In this document: piece by piece, positions 18,949 to 29,226 of the stretch | Position numbering within the stretch: position 1 is the first letter of the stretch | How the letters are laid out: each line of letters opens with the position of its first letter | From: Aspergillus flavus | Lineage: Eukaryota > Ascomycota > Eurotiomycetes > Eurotiales > Aspergillaceae | Assembly: GCF_009017415.1 (NCBI RefSeq) | Contig: NC_092407.1 | Coordinates: 3,410,001 to 3,474,000 of the forward strand | Direction of reading: 5' to 3' | DNA length: 64,000 nucleotides | Notes under the pieces: model-generated | Databases searched by the model: none | What the model saw: only the letters and a program-made list of their open reading frames with translations | Told to the model about the DNA's origin: nothing | Program-made: the position numbers and the translations under genes

Positions 18949-21154
18949 GACTCGTGAGGGTTGACGGATACGATCCAGGCCCGACGGGCCAAGTCCATGT
19001 TCATGTTCAATCAGGGGTGACCTGCAGGGGAAGAAATTTTCTTAGTGTCTCTTGTGTTGCTGCAATCGCATCCGGTTCTGGTCAACGCAAGGAGGTGTTT
19101 TCCGTCCTTCATCCACGTACCTTGAAAGGTGATCATAGGACGAAAGGGTTTCCACTGAGCCCCTCATTGAATCATTTGTACGGCCTGGATCAAGTCCAAT
19201 GAAAGGATCGGTCTCTGGCGACTCTGAAAGGGGACCCAGAGGGGACGATAACGGACTTGGTTCGCCTATTCACCAGATACAGTCAGCCGAGTGGCCCTCA
19301 ACTTCTTTCCGTTTCTTCGCTATCTCAGAAGATGCCAAAAAAAAGAAAAAGGAAAAGGAAAAATGAATGAAAGGATCCCTGCGGAGCAACTGAACTGAAG
19401 AGATATAGAAATGGATGAGGTAAGTTTCAGCAGGCATCATAACTCAGTCGCTATTATTTTTGGTTCCGTTGGTATCTCCCTTTCACTGCTTGTGGTCTGT
19501 AACTACCTCCAGCTTTTCATCCCTTCTCAATGCAGGAAACCGTTGATCGACAAGCTGCTACCAAACACAACCGATCCAGTCTCACCACCGGCAACAGTCT
19601 CCATTCTTCGAGACCAGACGACCACAACGCACAATTAGACTATGCAGGGAGGAAAGAAAAATAGAAGTAGCAAACAGAATGAGAAGAAAAGAGCCCTGAC
19701 TAACCATCGGGATTATAGGAAGCTGACCCCATAGTTTCCCCAACAGGTAACAATAAAGCGACCAGTATCGGTCGGGCCGATTGAACTCGGGCGGCTTAAA
19801 GACCGCGCACACCTCGAGTATAAGGAGAGGACTAGTAGTAATGTGAAAAAGCGGGTTTGCGATATATACTGCTACATGGAATGGTAAAGCACGACGACCA
19901 CAAGTAGTTGGTTTTAGCGGGATGAGGAGGATAATCCTTGCTCTCTCGTTTTTTTCCCCCTTTTGCTTTTTGGGCGGGTTTGTTGGGTTTATTAAGAAAT
20001 CGGCGCACTGGGATTCAAGAAAATGTTACCGCGATCGATGCAAAGATCAACCCACTTTGCTTAATTGTGACTCTTTTCGTGACTCTCCCGGAGGCGAGGA
20101 TGAGCCGGTCAGCCGCCGAGGAGAGAAGAATAAGGGGTTTAAAGAAATGTCAGCGGGACAAGGAAAAGGAGAGAGAAGAGAGGGCAGCTGCCTGGTGAGG
20201 TCACAGGTACCATCCGGAGTGCGGTTCGCGAAGGAGACGAAGCATGCGGGCACAACTAAATAGTCAGTTTAGGGAGGAAGTAGTTAAGTACGTACGACTC
20301 CCGTCGTATGTGGTTCGACAATTGTTCGCGCTCGGCTTGAGAGAGAAGAAAAAGGGAAAACAATTGGAGACTATCGTTTTCTTTGTTTTTCTTTTTTTCT
20401 TTCTTTCTTGTTCCCCCCTCTCTTCCTTTTTGTTTATATATATATTTTCTCAAAAAGGGTTGTGGAGGTGAACGTGAACGACAAAAAAGTCAAAAAAAAA
20501 ATAGAAAAAATAAAGTGTTTTTATGGGGTTGGAAATTTAAGCCACAATAACATACAACCAATGAATCGACGGCGACAAGACGGTGAACAGACGAAGAAAA
20601 GTGTTTGGAAGCACAGAAGAGACTAGTTGAGAATGGTGAGGGGAAGGACTGGTGGAGAAAAGGAAGGAAGGAGGTTCGACGGTCTGTTCTTCCGATTCTT
20701 TGGGGGCTGTCTTTTTGTCGGTTTCTTTTGGAGCCCCGTCTTTGATCTGTTATATTAATTGTATGCAAAACAAGAAGGAAAGACAGGGGGTAAACAAGAA
20801 AAGTGATCCAATGCAGTTGAAGGGGAAGAGAACTGAGAGAAATTAAAAATGAACGGGCATTCGGAAACGGGAAATAGACGAAGAAATAAGTAAATGCCAG
20901 AGAGGAATCTGATTTGACTGTACGGATTTTAAATTATTATTTTTTTGCCATTCTGTTGTAACCCAACGTGATGGACTCACTGTACGGAGTTAATGCCTAA
21001 GGGAACAAGAAACCCTCGTCAGCGTAGTAATCCGGAAATGGTGATGTAATTTTGCAGAAAACTGAAGACGAATTCAGATGGTTACTACTTACTACAGCTC
21101 ATAAGCTATTGTTTGGCTTCAGTTACTGGGTAAATTTACAATTTACTGAGCCCC
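18949..21154. promoter_or_regulatory. Upstream region/leader of the PAS kinase gene
   Basis: Over 2 kb with only short, domain-free reading frames on both strands. Purine-rich or T-rich tracts dominate 19300-20850, for example the T-rich run near 20380-20410. A TACGGAGT element is at 20983-20990. Probably promoter and long 5' UTR. Confidence 0.4.
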
Positions 21155-21463
21155 TCATCGGCTTGAGCCACCGGTTTCACCACAAATTCTGCGGAACCAG
21201 TCACCCTCGACCCTTAATATAGAGCTTTCCTTTCCGCCAAATGAATCAGCCTCTTCTCTCATGCTTTCTTCTCTGGTATCTCGCTTTTGCGCTCTATCCT
21301 TTGCGCGTCTTCTCTGCTCTGACTCACGATAAACTTCTGAACGACCATGTCCTTCCCTTTCATGGCGGAACTGAGAACTAACCGAACCTGGTCTCGTGGA
21401 AGATCTTCTCAGTCTCACAGGTGGATCGCAATCTTGGGACGGATGGAGTAGGGAACGAACCAT
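21155..21463 (-). CDS. Possible small hypothetical protein or exon (weak)
   Basis: A 102-codon frame beginning ATG at 21463. It is rich in Arg and Glu (segments like EQRRRAKDRAQKRDTREESMREEAD) and ends GDWFRRICGETGGSSR. The composition is more protein-like than neighbouring frames. Another 80-codon frame lies just upstream on the same strand (21495-21737), but I could not find a splice that joins the two in frame. It could be a real small gene, a terminal exon, or chance. No domain recognised. Confidence 0.25.
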   Translation of the reverse strand: MVRSLLHPSQDCDPPVRLRRSSTRPGSVSSQFRHEREGHGRSEVYRESEQRRRAKDRAQKRDTREESMREEADSFGGKESSILRVEGDWFRRICGETGGSSR

Positions 21464-22040
21464 AGCCCATTAGAACCACGGCGCAGATCAGTCATCATAT
21501 ATACTTGGGTGGCCCATTTGAAGGTTCATTCCGCTGTCTTTTACTGGGCGCGATATAGTTCCTTCTGATGAAAAAGGGATAGAGAAAGGTCCTTGGACGC
21601 GAACCAGCCATTAGTGCATCATCCCTTACCGCGGGCATCTCTCGTGGCATACAACCAACATTTTCTTCGCTGCCTACAATGATGAAGCGAAGCTCGGCGT
21701 TAGTAACTTGACCTTTCGTAATAATTTCATATGTCAACCGTTGTACAATACAAATGCATAACCTGAGGTCGATGCGGAGGTGGCAAAGACAGCGTTATAT
21801 AACCTTCCGCGGCATGCGCATGAGGAATACTTGAGTAGACCTGTTCATAGTGACCAATAGTCGATTCTTATTTGTTCAGCAACATTTTCTATACATTTAT
21901 GACGACATAGGTGGGGTACTGCGCTCTTCTTCGGATAAAGATTAGGGAGGGGAAGTAGTAACGTGCGCCTAATGCAATGAACACGAGTCGGGTATATCAG
22001 GTTAACAAGAGGAGAGCGGTAGAACGAAAAGTAGGCTTTA

Positions 22041-22041
<1 letters not shown>

Positions 22042-22089
<48 letters not shown>
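22042..22089. repeat. 48-base uninterrupted G run
   Basis: Forty-eight consecutive G on the plus strand, immediately after TTTAC and before AAATG. It begins 28 bases beyond the stop codon of the TBC gene, so it would read as poly-C in that gene's 3' UTR. It creates artificial poly-Gly and poly-Pro reading frames. Length may be affected by sequencing or assembly. Confidence 0.95.
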
Positions 22090-22090
<1 letters not shown>

Positions 22091-22116
22091 AATGAAAGAC
22101 GCCATCACTGGGTGGC

Positions 22117-24505
22117 CTATTGTTTGCTCTTAGGACCTCGAAGGCTCCGCAAGGCCAAGTCATTAGGTTCGGCATACGGTCTTTGTTCTTCATCTCCGTT
22201 GCCGAACAGAACGTTCTGTTTAGTGCCGTGCCGAGTTTGTTCGGGCGGCACGGATGCCGGACTAACAAAACTAGAGATATGCCGACTGCCCCCAAGCATC
22301 CAAGAAAATTCAGACTCAGCCAATGACGGCCGTGTTGCCGGTCGTAATGGTAGTGACGTGGGAATTCGAGCTCGGTCATGGGCTTTTAGTTCACCTTCCA
22401 CTGAAGAGCTGGATGATGTCCCAGACTCCCCGACTCTGCTGGTAACCGACGGAGAGCGATTGGCTTTGTCACCCCTCACATCCGACTGATCACAGAGCTT
22501 CGCGGAACCCGTATCGCCAGCTATGCTTGGGGATCGGTTTGCGGAGCGGAGAGGTGCAGAAGTACTCTCGAGGCAGGTCTGGACTGATTGAATCTTGGCG
22601 AGACCCTGTTTCATGGCGTCTGCTGTAGCATGGTCAAGCCCTTCTGCTTTCATCATGCGAGAGCGGATATCATTCAGCGCCTGGCCCAACGACCTCGCTA
22701 GCATCCTATTGCGTTCTTCCAACTCTTGGACCTTGGTTTTCAACTGAGCGACTGTATCGGATTCTTGAGCCCACCGTGCATCGGAAGTACGGCTCAAGGG
22801 AGAATCTCCATGTCTCATAATTCGAGGATTGTGTTCCGACTGGATCGTCTGCATGTTCCTCTTCGCTTCACTCACCGCGCCTCGGACAGCCTTGGCTACT
22901 CCCCAAGATTCTGTCCGCCGCTGAATGCCTTCCGACACATCTTGGAAAAGCGCCTCAAGGCTCTTGGGACTGTTCCTTGCAGGTGATCTGGAAGGAGAGC
23001 TGGCCTCGCTCATATTCCTTGCATCGCCGCGTGTATGAAATTTTCTCCCGGAAACATGCCTTGTGCCTGGTTGACTGGCACGTTTCAATGAGTCAGGCGG
23101 CTTGCCGGAATACTTCGAAATAATAAAAGTCCCTCTATCGGAGGTGGGGTTCTGTTCTAGATATAAGCCATCTAGCACAAAGCTGTACGGCTCGTGGGGG
23201 TGGGGAGAGGGATAGCGAAGCAACATGGTCAACGCTGTGGAGGAATCAGCGTCCAGTACTAAGTAAAGTCAGTGAGAGGATTCTAGAAGGGGATATTTAG
23301 ACAACGAACATTGCCAGCGAATCCTAAGCAGCATCGCAATGCACACAAACTCGACTAGCTCTTGTCGTAAACCCTCAGAAAAGAGAAAATCCCAGAGTAT
23401 AAGAACATCTTGAAACTGGAACTCGCGACCAAATAAGAGACGCATCCAACGTCTTCCCGAACCAGTTAGCATCGAGGTTCACTGAGTTATGGAGCTCTAC
23501 CTACGTAAGGAATATCTGTGGCAGAATTTCCAGTGCCTGAAGATGATCTGCCAACTCCAAGTCCGTGGTCGTTAATAGATCATTATGGATATGTTCGCAT
23601 TGGTTAACAATCGGTACAACGTCCATCTGCCCGCTCGCAGATCGCTGTCTATTGTGCTCATAGTATACTCGAGCAGTTTGCATAACCGAACAGAAAAGTG
23701 TAAAAGAGTCATGCTCGACATAGCTGGCATCAAGGAGCTGTAACATTGAACTATCATCCTCTTCTGTATCGTCAACCCCTTCCCAAGAGGTTGCTTCGAT
23801 TGCATCTCTGTCTATGACCCATATGATGGGCGCCAACAGCTCATGCATTCCTTGGCGATAACCTAGGTCTGGGTTGAGTTTTGCATATATAAAGAGAATA
23901 TCGGTCATTTTCGCCTTGGTCGTTGGCTCCCGGAAGAAGAAATTTTCCTGCAAGCATCGATCCACATCTTGGGATATATCTGCTCTCATCTGCTCGTCCT
24001 GTCGTAGTGTTTGCCAAGGAGACTATACATGCGCTCGTCAGAGATACAAGTCCAATTCGCTATATCAGTCGACTCGAGTTTGCGTACCTCTTCATCATCC
24101 GCCAGTGGATCTACGGTCGACTGTAAATCATCAGGATGCTCGATATATTTCATAAAATGGGCTTTCAGCGCCCCATAGGCGCTTCGGGATTCGGATATCT
24201 TTTGCGGCCATCGTGTGCGATCGAGGTTGTCGAAGTGTAGAAAGGCCTACGTCAGGGTAAGCACATTCAAGAGACACATTCGAGTGGCGAAAATCGCATA
24301 CCTTCCAACAGATTGATCTTAGCCCGTCGTTGCACAGATTCTCTCCTTGCTCTGATCTAAGTGTCGCTCGGAGGTCGGAGGTGTTGTTGTTGTCGCGGAA
24401 GAGGACACTCCATCGCTGTCTAAGGGGGGAAAAGTTGTCAGAAATACTAAAAATGGTAGGTACCGGTAGCATGATGTTTTACCTTATTTCCTCAATACTC
24501 CTCAT
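22117..24505 (-). CDS. TBC-domain Rab GTPase-activating protein (TBC1D5-like)
   Basis: GTPase-activating protein for a Rab; TBC1D5 relatives act on Rab7-type GTPases at endosomes. Model: complement of 22117-23258, 23310-23452, 23505-24022, 24088-24246, 24302-24419 and 24483-24505; six exons, 700 aa. The first exon is only 23 nt (MRSIEEI). The TBC domain spans about residues 25-330. Both catalytic fingers are present: the arginine in ISQDVDRCL and the glutamine in LGYRQGMHELL. LLFGREFQFQDVLILWDFLF is the usual C-terminal TBC helix. A Ser-rich region follows, with a coiled coil (VAQLKTKVQELEERNRML) near residue 520. The fifth donor is GTTCGT, a little unusual. Divergent from the clathrin-motif gene. 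Confidence 0.92.
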
Positions 24506-25381
24506 TTCCCCATGCGTTGATTTGACAGTAGATGTCATTGAATCGTGGGGTTGGGTTAATGGCGGGAAAGATGCGAAGACTGGGTACATGTCTTGGCATC
24601 TCCGAACCACTGAGCACCCTTCTCATCAGCTTCACGACATTCAGCAGCTTTTCTTCGAGCTAGCTGAGCAAAAAACAACGCGCAGTACGCCACGAATAGC
24701 TCGCATCACCCGGATATTCCCAAATTAAGTGAGCAGCGAGAATCAGGTAATCAAATCACCCGTCCGAGTCTTCTGTACCCTCTTTATAACTACAACGCAT
24801 CAGCATCAGCAGTATGAACTGATGGAAAACAGCAGCTTGAGGGATTCAGCCATTTTACCATTCTCCAGGATGAAACATCTGATTATCAACTCAGATCAGT
24901 CGAAACATCGTCTTGAGCCAGAGATATCTCTTATCTTCTTTAAAGATACTCCATCTCTCACTTATGGACCTTTGGTTGAAACTTTACTTGACCACGATAC
25001 TCTTGATTTTCTAGCCAATTGCGACAATTTGGAACAGCCTTCTCTCGGCCTTACTATCTCGAGAGACTAAATGAAGAACACCAAAAGCTTCCAAGCCTTT
25101 CCTGCTTGTTCGAAAGTCGATTATCACAGTCATGGAATATTTAGAATATTGAATAAGAGATTATATTCTTTGTTTACCGAAGCTTGTAAGTTCTGCTATT
25201 TAGTGAAATGAAGATAGACTACAACCTTGCACAGAGAAAGATTGACAGTACTTCAACCCTGCCTTAGCATCATCCTGTGAAAGCGGGCAGAGGGTGAGTC
25301 CAAGAGAACGTTGAATTGATATAGTGATTAGTGAACGTTGTAGATTCATGATCGGTAACCGGTCGGTATTTAATACGATTT
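24506..25381. promoter_or_regulatory. Divergent spacer between the TBC gene and the clathrin-motif gene
   Basis: 876 bp. A plus-strand open frame (24729-25070) lacks an early ATG and any domain, so I do not call it. The sequence just before 25382 is AT-rich. Confidence 0.45.
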
Positions 25382-26863
25382 ATGACGGATGATCATCCGT
25401 CCGCCGCGGAGTTTGACCCGCCAGAAACAAACCTGCCCACCACCTTTGCGAAAGAAATCGTTTCACTCCCAACATCAATGTCAGCGGACTTGTTCGCAGA
25501 ATTTGGACTCGGGGCCCCAGCTAATCAGTCCTCAGGGGCTACAGCCCAGCAGGGGGCCCGACCTGCCGGTACGACATCTTCTCTAATTCCCGAACTTGAA
25601 ATATTCGACAATGCTCCGCCCCCAGGTGTATCTACGTCACACACCATTCAGCCACAGGCGTTATCGACCCATCGAAATACATCGGAAAAGTCTAATGTAT
25701 CACATTTGATGCACTATGGCAACGACAGTAACGTTTTATTTGATGCCACTTTGGAAGACCCCCCCGACGACAATAGTGAAGACTGGGGGGAATTCGAAAC
25801 AGCGGACACTCCGTCTTGTCAAGCCGCACCAGCAATCCTTAGTGACACTGAAGGAAACGCTTCACGCCGGCCGATGAAGGGTCCAAACGAGCCGAAAAAG
25901 CTTGCAGTCTCCCCCGGTGGTCTTGATTTGCTAGACTTGTTATCAATAGAAGATAAACCACCGCAAAGGCGTTCTCAATCCTCCAGAACACTTGTCAATA
26001 AGAGCTCGAGTCATAAAAACAGCAAAGTTGTATCTACAGCTTCCGGCGTAGCTGAAGATGAAGATGCTTTCGATGATTGGGGTGACTTCGTAGACGGCCC
26101 GCCTACGGAACCCCCAAAGAGTGTCGGGGGCCACAGACTTGCTTCTGCACAGGTACCAACCCAGAAAGCGAAGATCGCTGCCAATCTAGAGAAGAAGATC
26201 TCTCCAACGTTTAACATTTCAAGCTCCGCTGTCTCTCCAGCTCAGATCCGTCCTACCAATATACCTCCACCATCTGTTCTGTTGGAGTTATTTCCTCGAC
26301 TTTTTGATCAACTCCGAAAGGAGGCTACTGAAGCTAGAAAAAACGCCCAAGAAAAGCAAAATATTGAGAATGTCGCCCTGCTGATTCTTTCCACTCTGAA
26401 AGCAGCAGCTCGAGTTGTTGCGGGCCGCACGTTGCGATGGAAGAGGGATAGCATCCTCAGCCAGAGCATGAGGATCGGCCCAGCACGCGCAGGGAAGTCA
26501 GGAGGGATGAAACTTAATACGGTCAACAAAAATGAAGACATCAAGGAACAACAGGAAGCTGTTGACGTGATTTCCATGTGGCGTGACCGGGCCGCCCTTT
26601 TCAATTCTGTGGTCCAGGCATCTGGCAGACGTCCGATCAGTGCTATTCCTACCAATATCCGCGCGATGACTGCCACCCCTGAACAAGGAGCTCTGAAAGC
26701 TTCCCATGCTTGTGCCCTTTGCGGACTAAAAAGAGAGGAACGGCTACCCAAGATCGATGATCAGGTAGAGGATAGCTTCGGAGAGTGGTGGACCGACCAT
26801 TGGGGTCATACTGAGTGTAGACAATTCTGGGAAACCAACGTTGCCTTACTCGATCAACGATGA
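25382..26863 (+). CDS. Probable clathrin/adaptor accessory protein (aftiphilin-like motifs)
   Basis: Single exon, 493 aa. Mostly disordered and acidic up to residue 240. Linear motifs are clear: two acidic WxxF adaptin-ear motifs (SEDWGEF with Trp135/Phe138, and FDDWGDF with Trp233/Phe236), and LLDLL at 183-187, a classical clathrin box. DLFAEFG lies near residue 37. Residues 290-430 are predicted helical, starting at PPPSVLLELFPRLFDQL. The C-terminus has a conserved-looking Cys/His patch: CALCG at about 446, then GEWWTDHWGHTEC. The order acidic WGxF - clathrin box - acidic WGxF followed by a helical domain recalls animal aftiphilin, which works with AP-1 and clathrin. Homology by fold is inference; the motifs are seen directly. 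Confidence 0.8.
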   Translation: MTDDHPSAAEFDPPETNLPTTFAKEIVSLPTSMSADLFAEFGLGAPANQSSGATAQQGARPAGTTSSLIPELEIFDNAPPPGVSTSHTIQPQALSTHRNTSEKSNVSHLMHYGNDSNVLFDATLEDPPDDNSEDWGEFETADTPSCQAAPAILSDTEGNASRRPMKGPNEPKKLAVSPGGLDLLDLLSIEDKPPQRRSQSSRTLVNKSSSHKNSKVVSTASGVAEDEDAFDDWGDFVDGPPTEPPKSVGGHRLASAQVPTQKAKIAANLEKKISPTFNISSSAVSPAQIRPTNIPPPSVLLELFPRLFDQLRKEATEARKNAQEKQNIENVALLILSTLKAAARVVAGRTLRWKRDSILSQSMRIGPARAGKSGGMKLNTVNKNEDIKEQQEAVDVISMWRDRAALFNSVVQASGRRPISAIPTNIRAMTATPEQGALKASHACALCGLKREERLPKIDDQVEDSFGEWWTDHWGHTECRQFWETNVALLDQR

Positions 26864-28165
26864 ACCTCTCCTGCAGCAAACTGATCCTTGGCTATATCTA
26901 CGAGTTTTAAGCTATCGGATTATAGAGCTACATAGAAGGGCCTGGCCTGCTCTACCGCCCCACTCCAGTACAGTGAATCACTTACAACCCTGGCGACAGA
27001 ATGTTGCTAGAAGATCTGAGAAGCCGCCAGGTACACCTGCTTACGCCTAGCACTAATATTGACTCAGCCAATGGCCGTAGCCCAGAGAATCAGTGATATT
27101 CACGCAGGATCAAGTGCCTGCAGCTTCGATCCGTGATGATGCCAGTGATGACGATGATTGTGATTGCCCCGTAGACTAGACCCGTTGCGGTTAAACCAAT
27201 ACATGGTATCCTGAGTACTAGATACTACCTAGTACATGCGAAGTACCTAGTACTAAGATTAAGACAGCGGGTCCTCCGATAACAAATGATAAGACAAGAC
27301 AAGTCATTTGGACAACTCACAATACCCAAGCCCCGACACTAGCCAGTTGAGCAATTAACTAATTAAAATCTTCTGTCGGGTTTCACTTGGAAGTTCCATG
27401 GAAGTAATGCATTTCAATTGGTTCGATGCGGGGGGTTGCAGTGATTTAGCTCCGCCATCTACTACCTACGGAGTACCCATACCTGTAATTTTACACTGGG
27501 GGACCTGAGGCAGCTGCCCGATGGTCAGCCTACGGCTCCGGACAACCACCGATTTCATTGTCTACCTGACTTGGTGATACATTCCAACTGCTGGTCTCTT
27601 GCCCCCCTTTAACTATCACCCGACCACTCCTTATCTTCCCTCCCTACCTTAGTGTCTTGTCATTCACCGTCTGAGGGGGAAATTAGATTCACTGCTGTGG
27701 GCTGGCGTCATCATTCAATCTTACGTCCTTTGCCGTGGGTTACAAGTTCCCCACTTCTTCTCAGCCAGACGATCCCACTGCTACCTTGAAGACTTCTTGC
27801 GTACTTTCCTATCGAGCTTATCTCAACTACCACTAAACTTAGAAGGACAGAAGAGTCCAGCAAATCTTGTTGATCCATCGGCTCCCGACACTGTTTCGAA
27901 CCTTTAAACTTGAGTCTTTCCTAAATCACGCCGTCGTTGAAGTTACGGCCAGGTCGGGTTCCCCTTGCAAAAGAAGACCAATCCCAGGCAAGGCGGGGAA
28001 CTCGAGAAGAAGACATCATTCATTGATCTTGTTCTACTCCCTTCTGCCACTTCTGATCTTCATAATAGACCAAATCCGATTACCCACCTTTGTCTTGTCA
28101 CGCTCACATTCCAGGACGGATACCTAGCTGCCGGAAGTGGGAAAGAGGAGCTAGAGCAGATCATA
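26864..28165. promoter_or_regulatory. Promoter and leader of the Yippee gene
   Basis: 1.3 kb without a gene. At 27213-27256 there is a cluster of AGTACTAG/CTAGTACT-type inverted units, and TACGGAGTAC is at 27467-27476. The part from 27600 onward is pyrimidine-rich and probably transcribed leader. Open frames before 28166 continue into the Yippee frame but lack similarity. Confidence 0.45.
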
Positions 28166-28564
28166 ATGGGTCTCGCGTATAACGTCTACCTCACTTCCAA
28201 TAAGATTTTTGGATGCAAGCAGTGCAAGACGCACCTTGCGGATTATGACGATATCATCAGCAGAGTGGGTGCCCTTCCTCCCTATCCAACAAAACAAAAG
28301 ACATGTACTGACTGGAAGACCGTCCCGCAGAACTTCCGTGGCCAGCACGGCAAAGCGTATCTATTCAACAACGTCGTCAACATCACGCAATCCGAAGCGG
28401 TGGAGCGTAGCATGACCACTGGGAGGCATATCGTTCGAGACATCGCTTGCAGACAATGCAGGGAAACGGTAGGGTGGAAGTACGACAAGGCATATGAGAC
28501 CAGCGAGAAGTACAAGGAGGGCAAATTCATCCTGGAAGAAGAGCTTCTGTGCGTGGTGTGCTAA
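28166..28564 (+). CDS. Yippee family zinc-binding protein
   Basis: Small conserved eukaryotic protein with the Yippee/Mis18/cereblon zinc fold; its cellular role is not settled in fungi. Best model: exons 28166-28264 and 28331-28564, 110 aa, starting MGLAYNVYL. The zinc cysteines are GCKQCKTHL and ACRQCRETVGWKY. Splicing joins DYDDIISR directly to NFRGQHGKAYLFNNVVNI, the family consensus. The 66-nt intron (28265-28330: GTGGGT donor, ACTGAC branch, CCGCAG acceptor) is a multiple of three, starts on a codon boundary and has no stop. The unspliced frame is therefore open throughout and would encode 132 aa with a 22-residue insert. The gene ends ELLCVVC. Confidence 0.93.
   Translation: MGLAYNVYLTSNKIFGCKQCKTHLADYDDIISRVGALPPYPTKQKTCTDWKTVPQNFRGQHGKAYLFNNVVNITQSEAVERSMTTGRHIVRDIACRQCRETVGWKYDKAYETSEKYKEGKFILEEELLCVVC
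28265..28330 (+). other. Frame-neutral intron in the Yippee gene
   Basis: Inferred from family alignment and splice consensus: GTGGGT at the 5' end, ACTGAC about 28 nt before the acceptor, CCGCAG at the 3' end. Being 66 nt long and stop-free, it is easily missed by gene finders and can be retained without a frameshift. Confidence 0.8.
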
Positions 28565-29226
28565 GGTGCCTCCTCTTCATGAACGTGGGCGTGCGTCCTT
28601 AAGAGGCGTACGGTAATATGACGGGTCCAGTTACTGTGAGGCCTCCAGAGAAGGACTTGCAGCGACACTTACAAAGACTGATTTATACAGTGAGCGTTTC
28701 CAATCGTGGCGTAAGGCAAAGGCGTTGAATGGTGCACTATGTTTTGCTTTGACCGACTTTGAGAACCGGGTTTCGCAGCACACCAGTTTTCGCGTATTCG
28801 AGGTTATTCGGCTTCCATCCGTACTCGACATTCTGTATCCTTCATGTTTCAATTCAAGAGCCTGTGAAATCTGCAATCGTCCTCTCATTCTCCTGAGTCA
28901 TGAGGTTAGAATGATATGTAACAGAATAACTCCCTTCCAGAAGAGTCTCATGTCTCTCTTAGCTATTAGACATGTAGTTCCTCTTTTTGACCAAGAGCAA
29001 TAGTTTTCAGATGCTTGAAATTTTAGCTGATGAGAGTGTTGGGGGTAACAGCCCCACAGTTATCATAAATCGAGGGGCAAAGAAAATGCAGTGGCCGTTT
29101 ATCGGATGTGGGGGTCTTGGTTTCTCCAAAACGGCACATTTTACGTGCTTCGATTCAATGACCCAACTCTGCGAAGAAGACATTCCTTGTATACACCTTC
29201 CTCCACAACATAGATCAGTCTACAAG
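28565..29226. other. Spacer between the Yippee and alcohol dehydrogenase genes
   Basis: Holds Yippee 3' UTR and the dehydrogenase promoter. A 92-codon plus frame (28725-29003) has no domain. I see no gene. Confidence 0.45.

Noticed and set aside
21977..22489. Reading frames with poly-Gly or poly-Pro around the G run
   Set aside because: Created by the 48-base homopolymer and overlapping the TBC coding exon on the other strand.
24729..25070. 113-codon plus-strand frame before the clathrin-motif gene
   Set aside because: No ATG at the start of the open stretch, no domain, AT-biased composition; likely promoter sequence.
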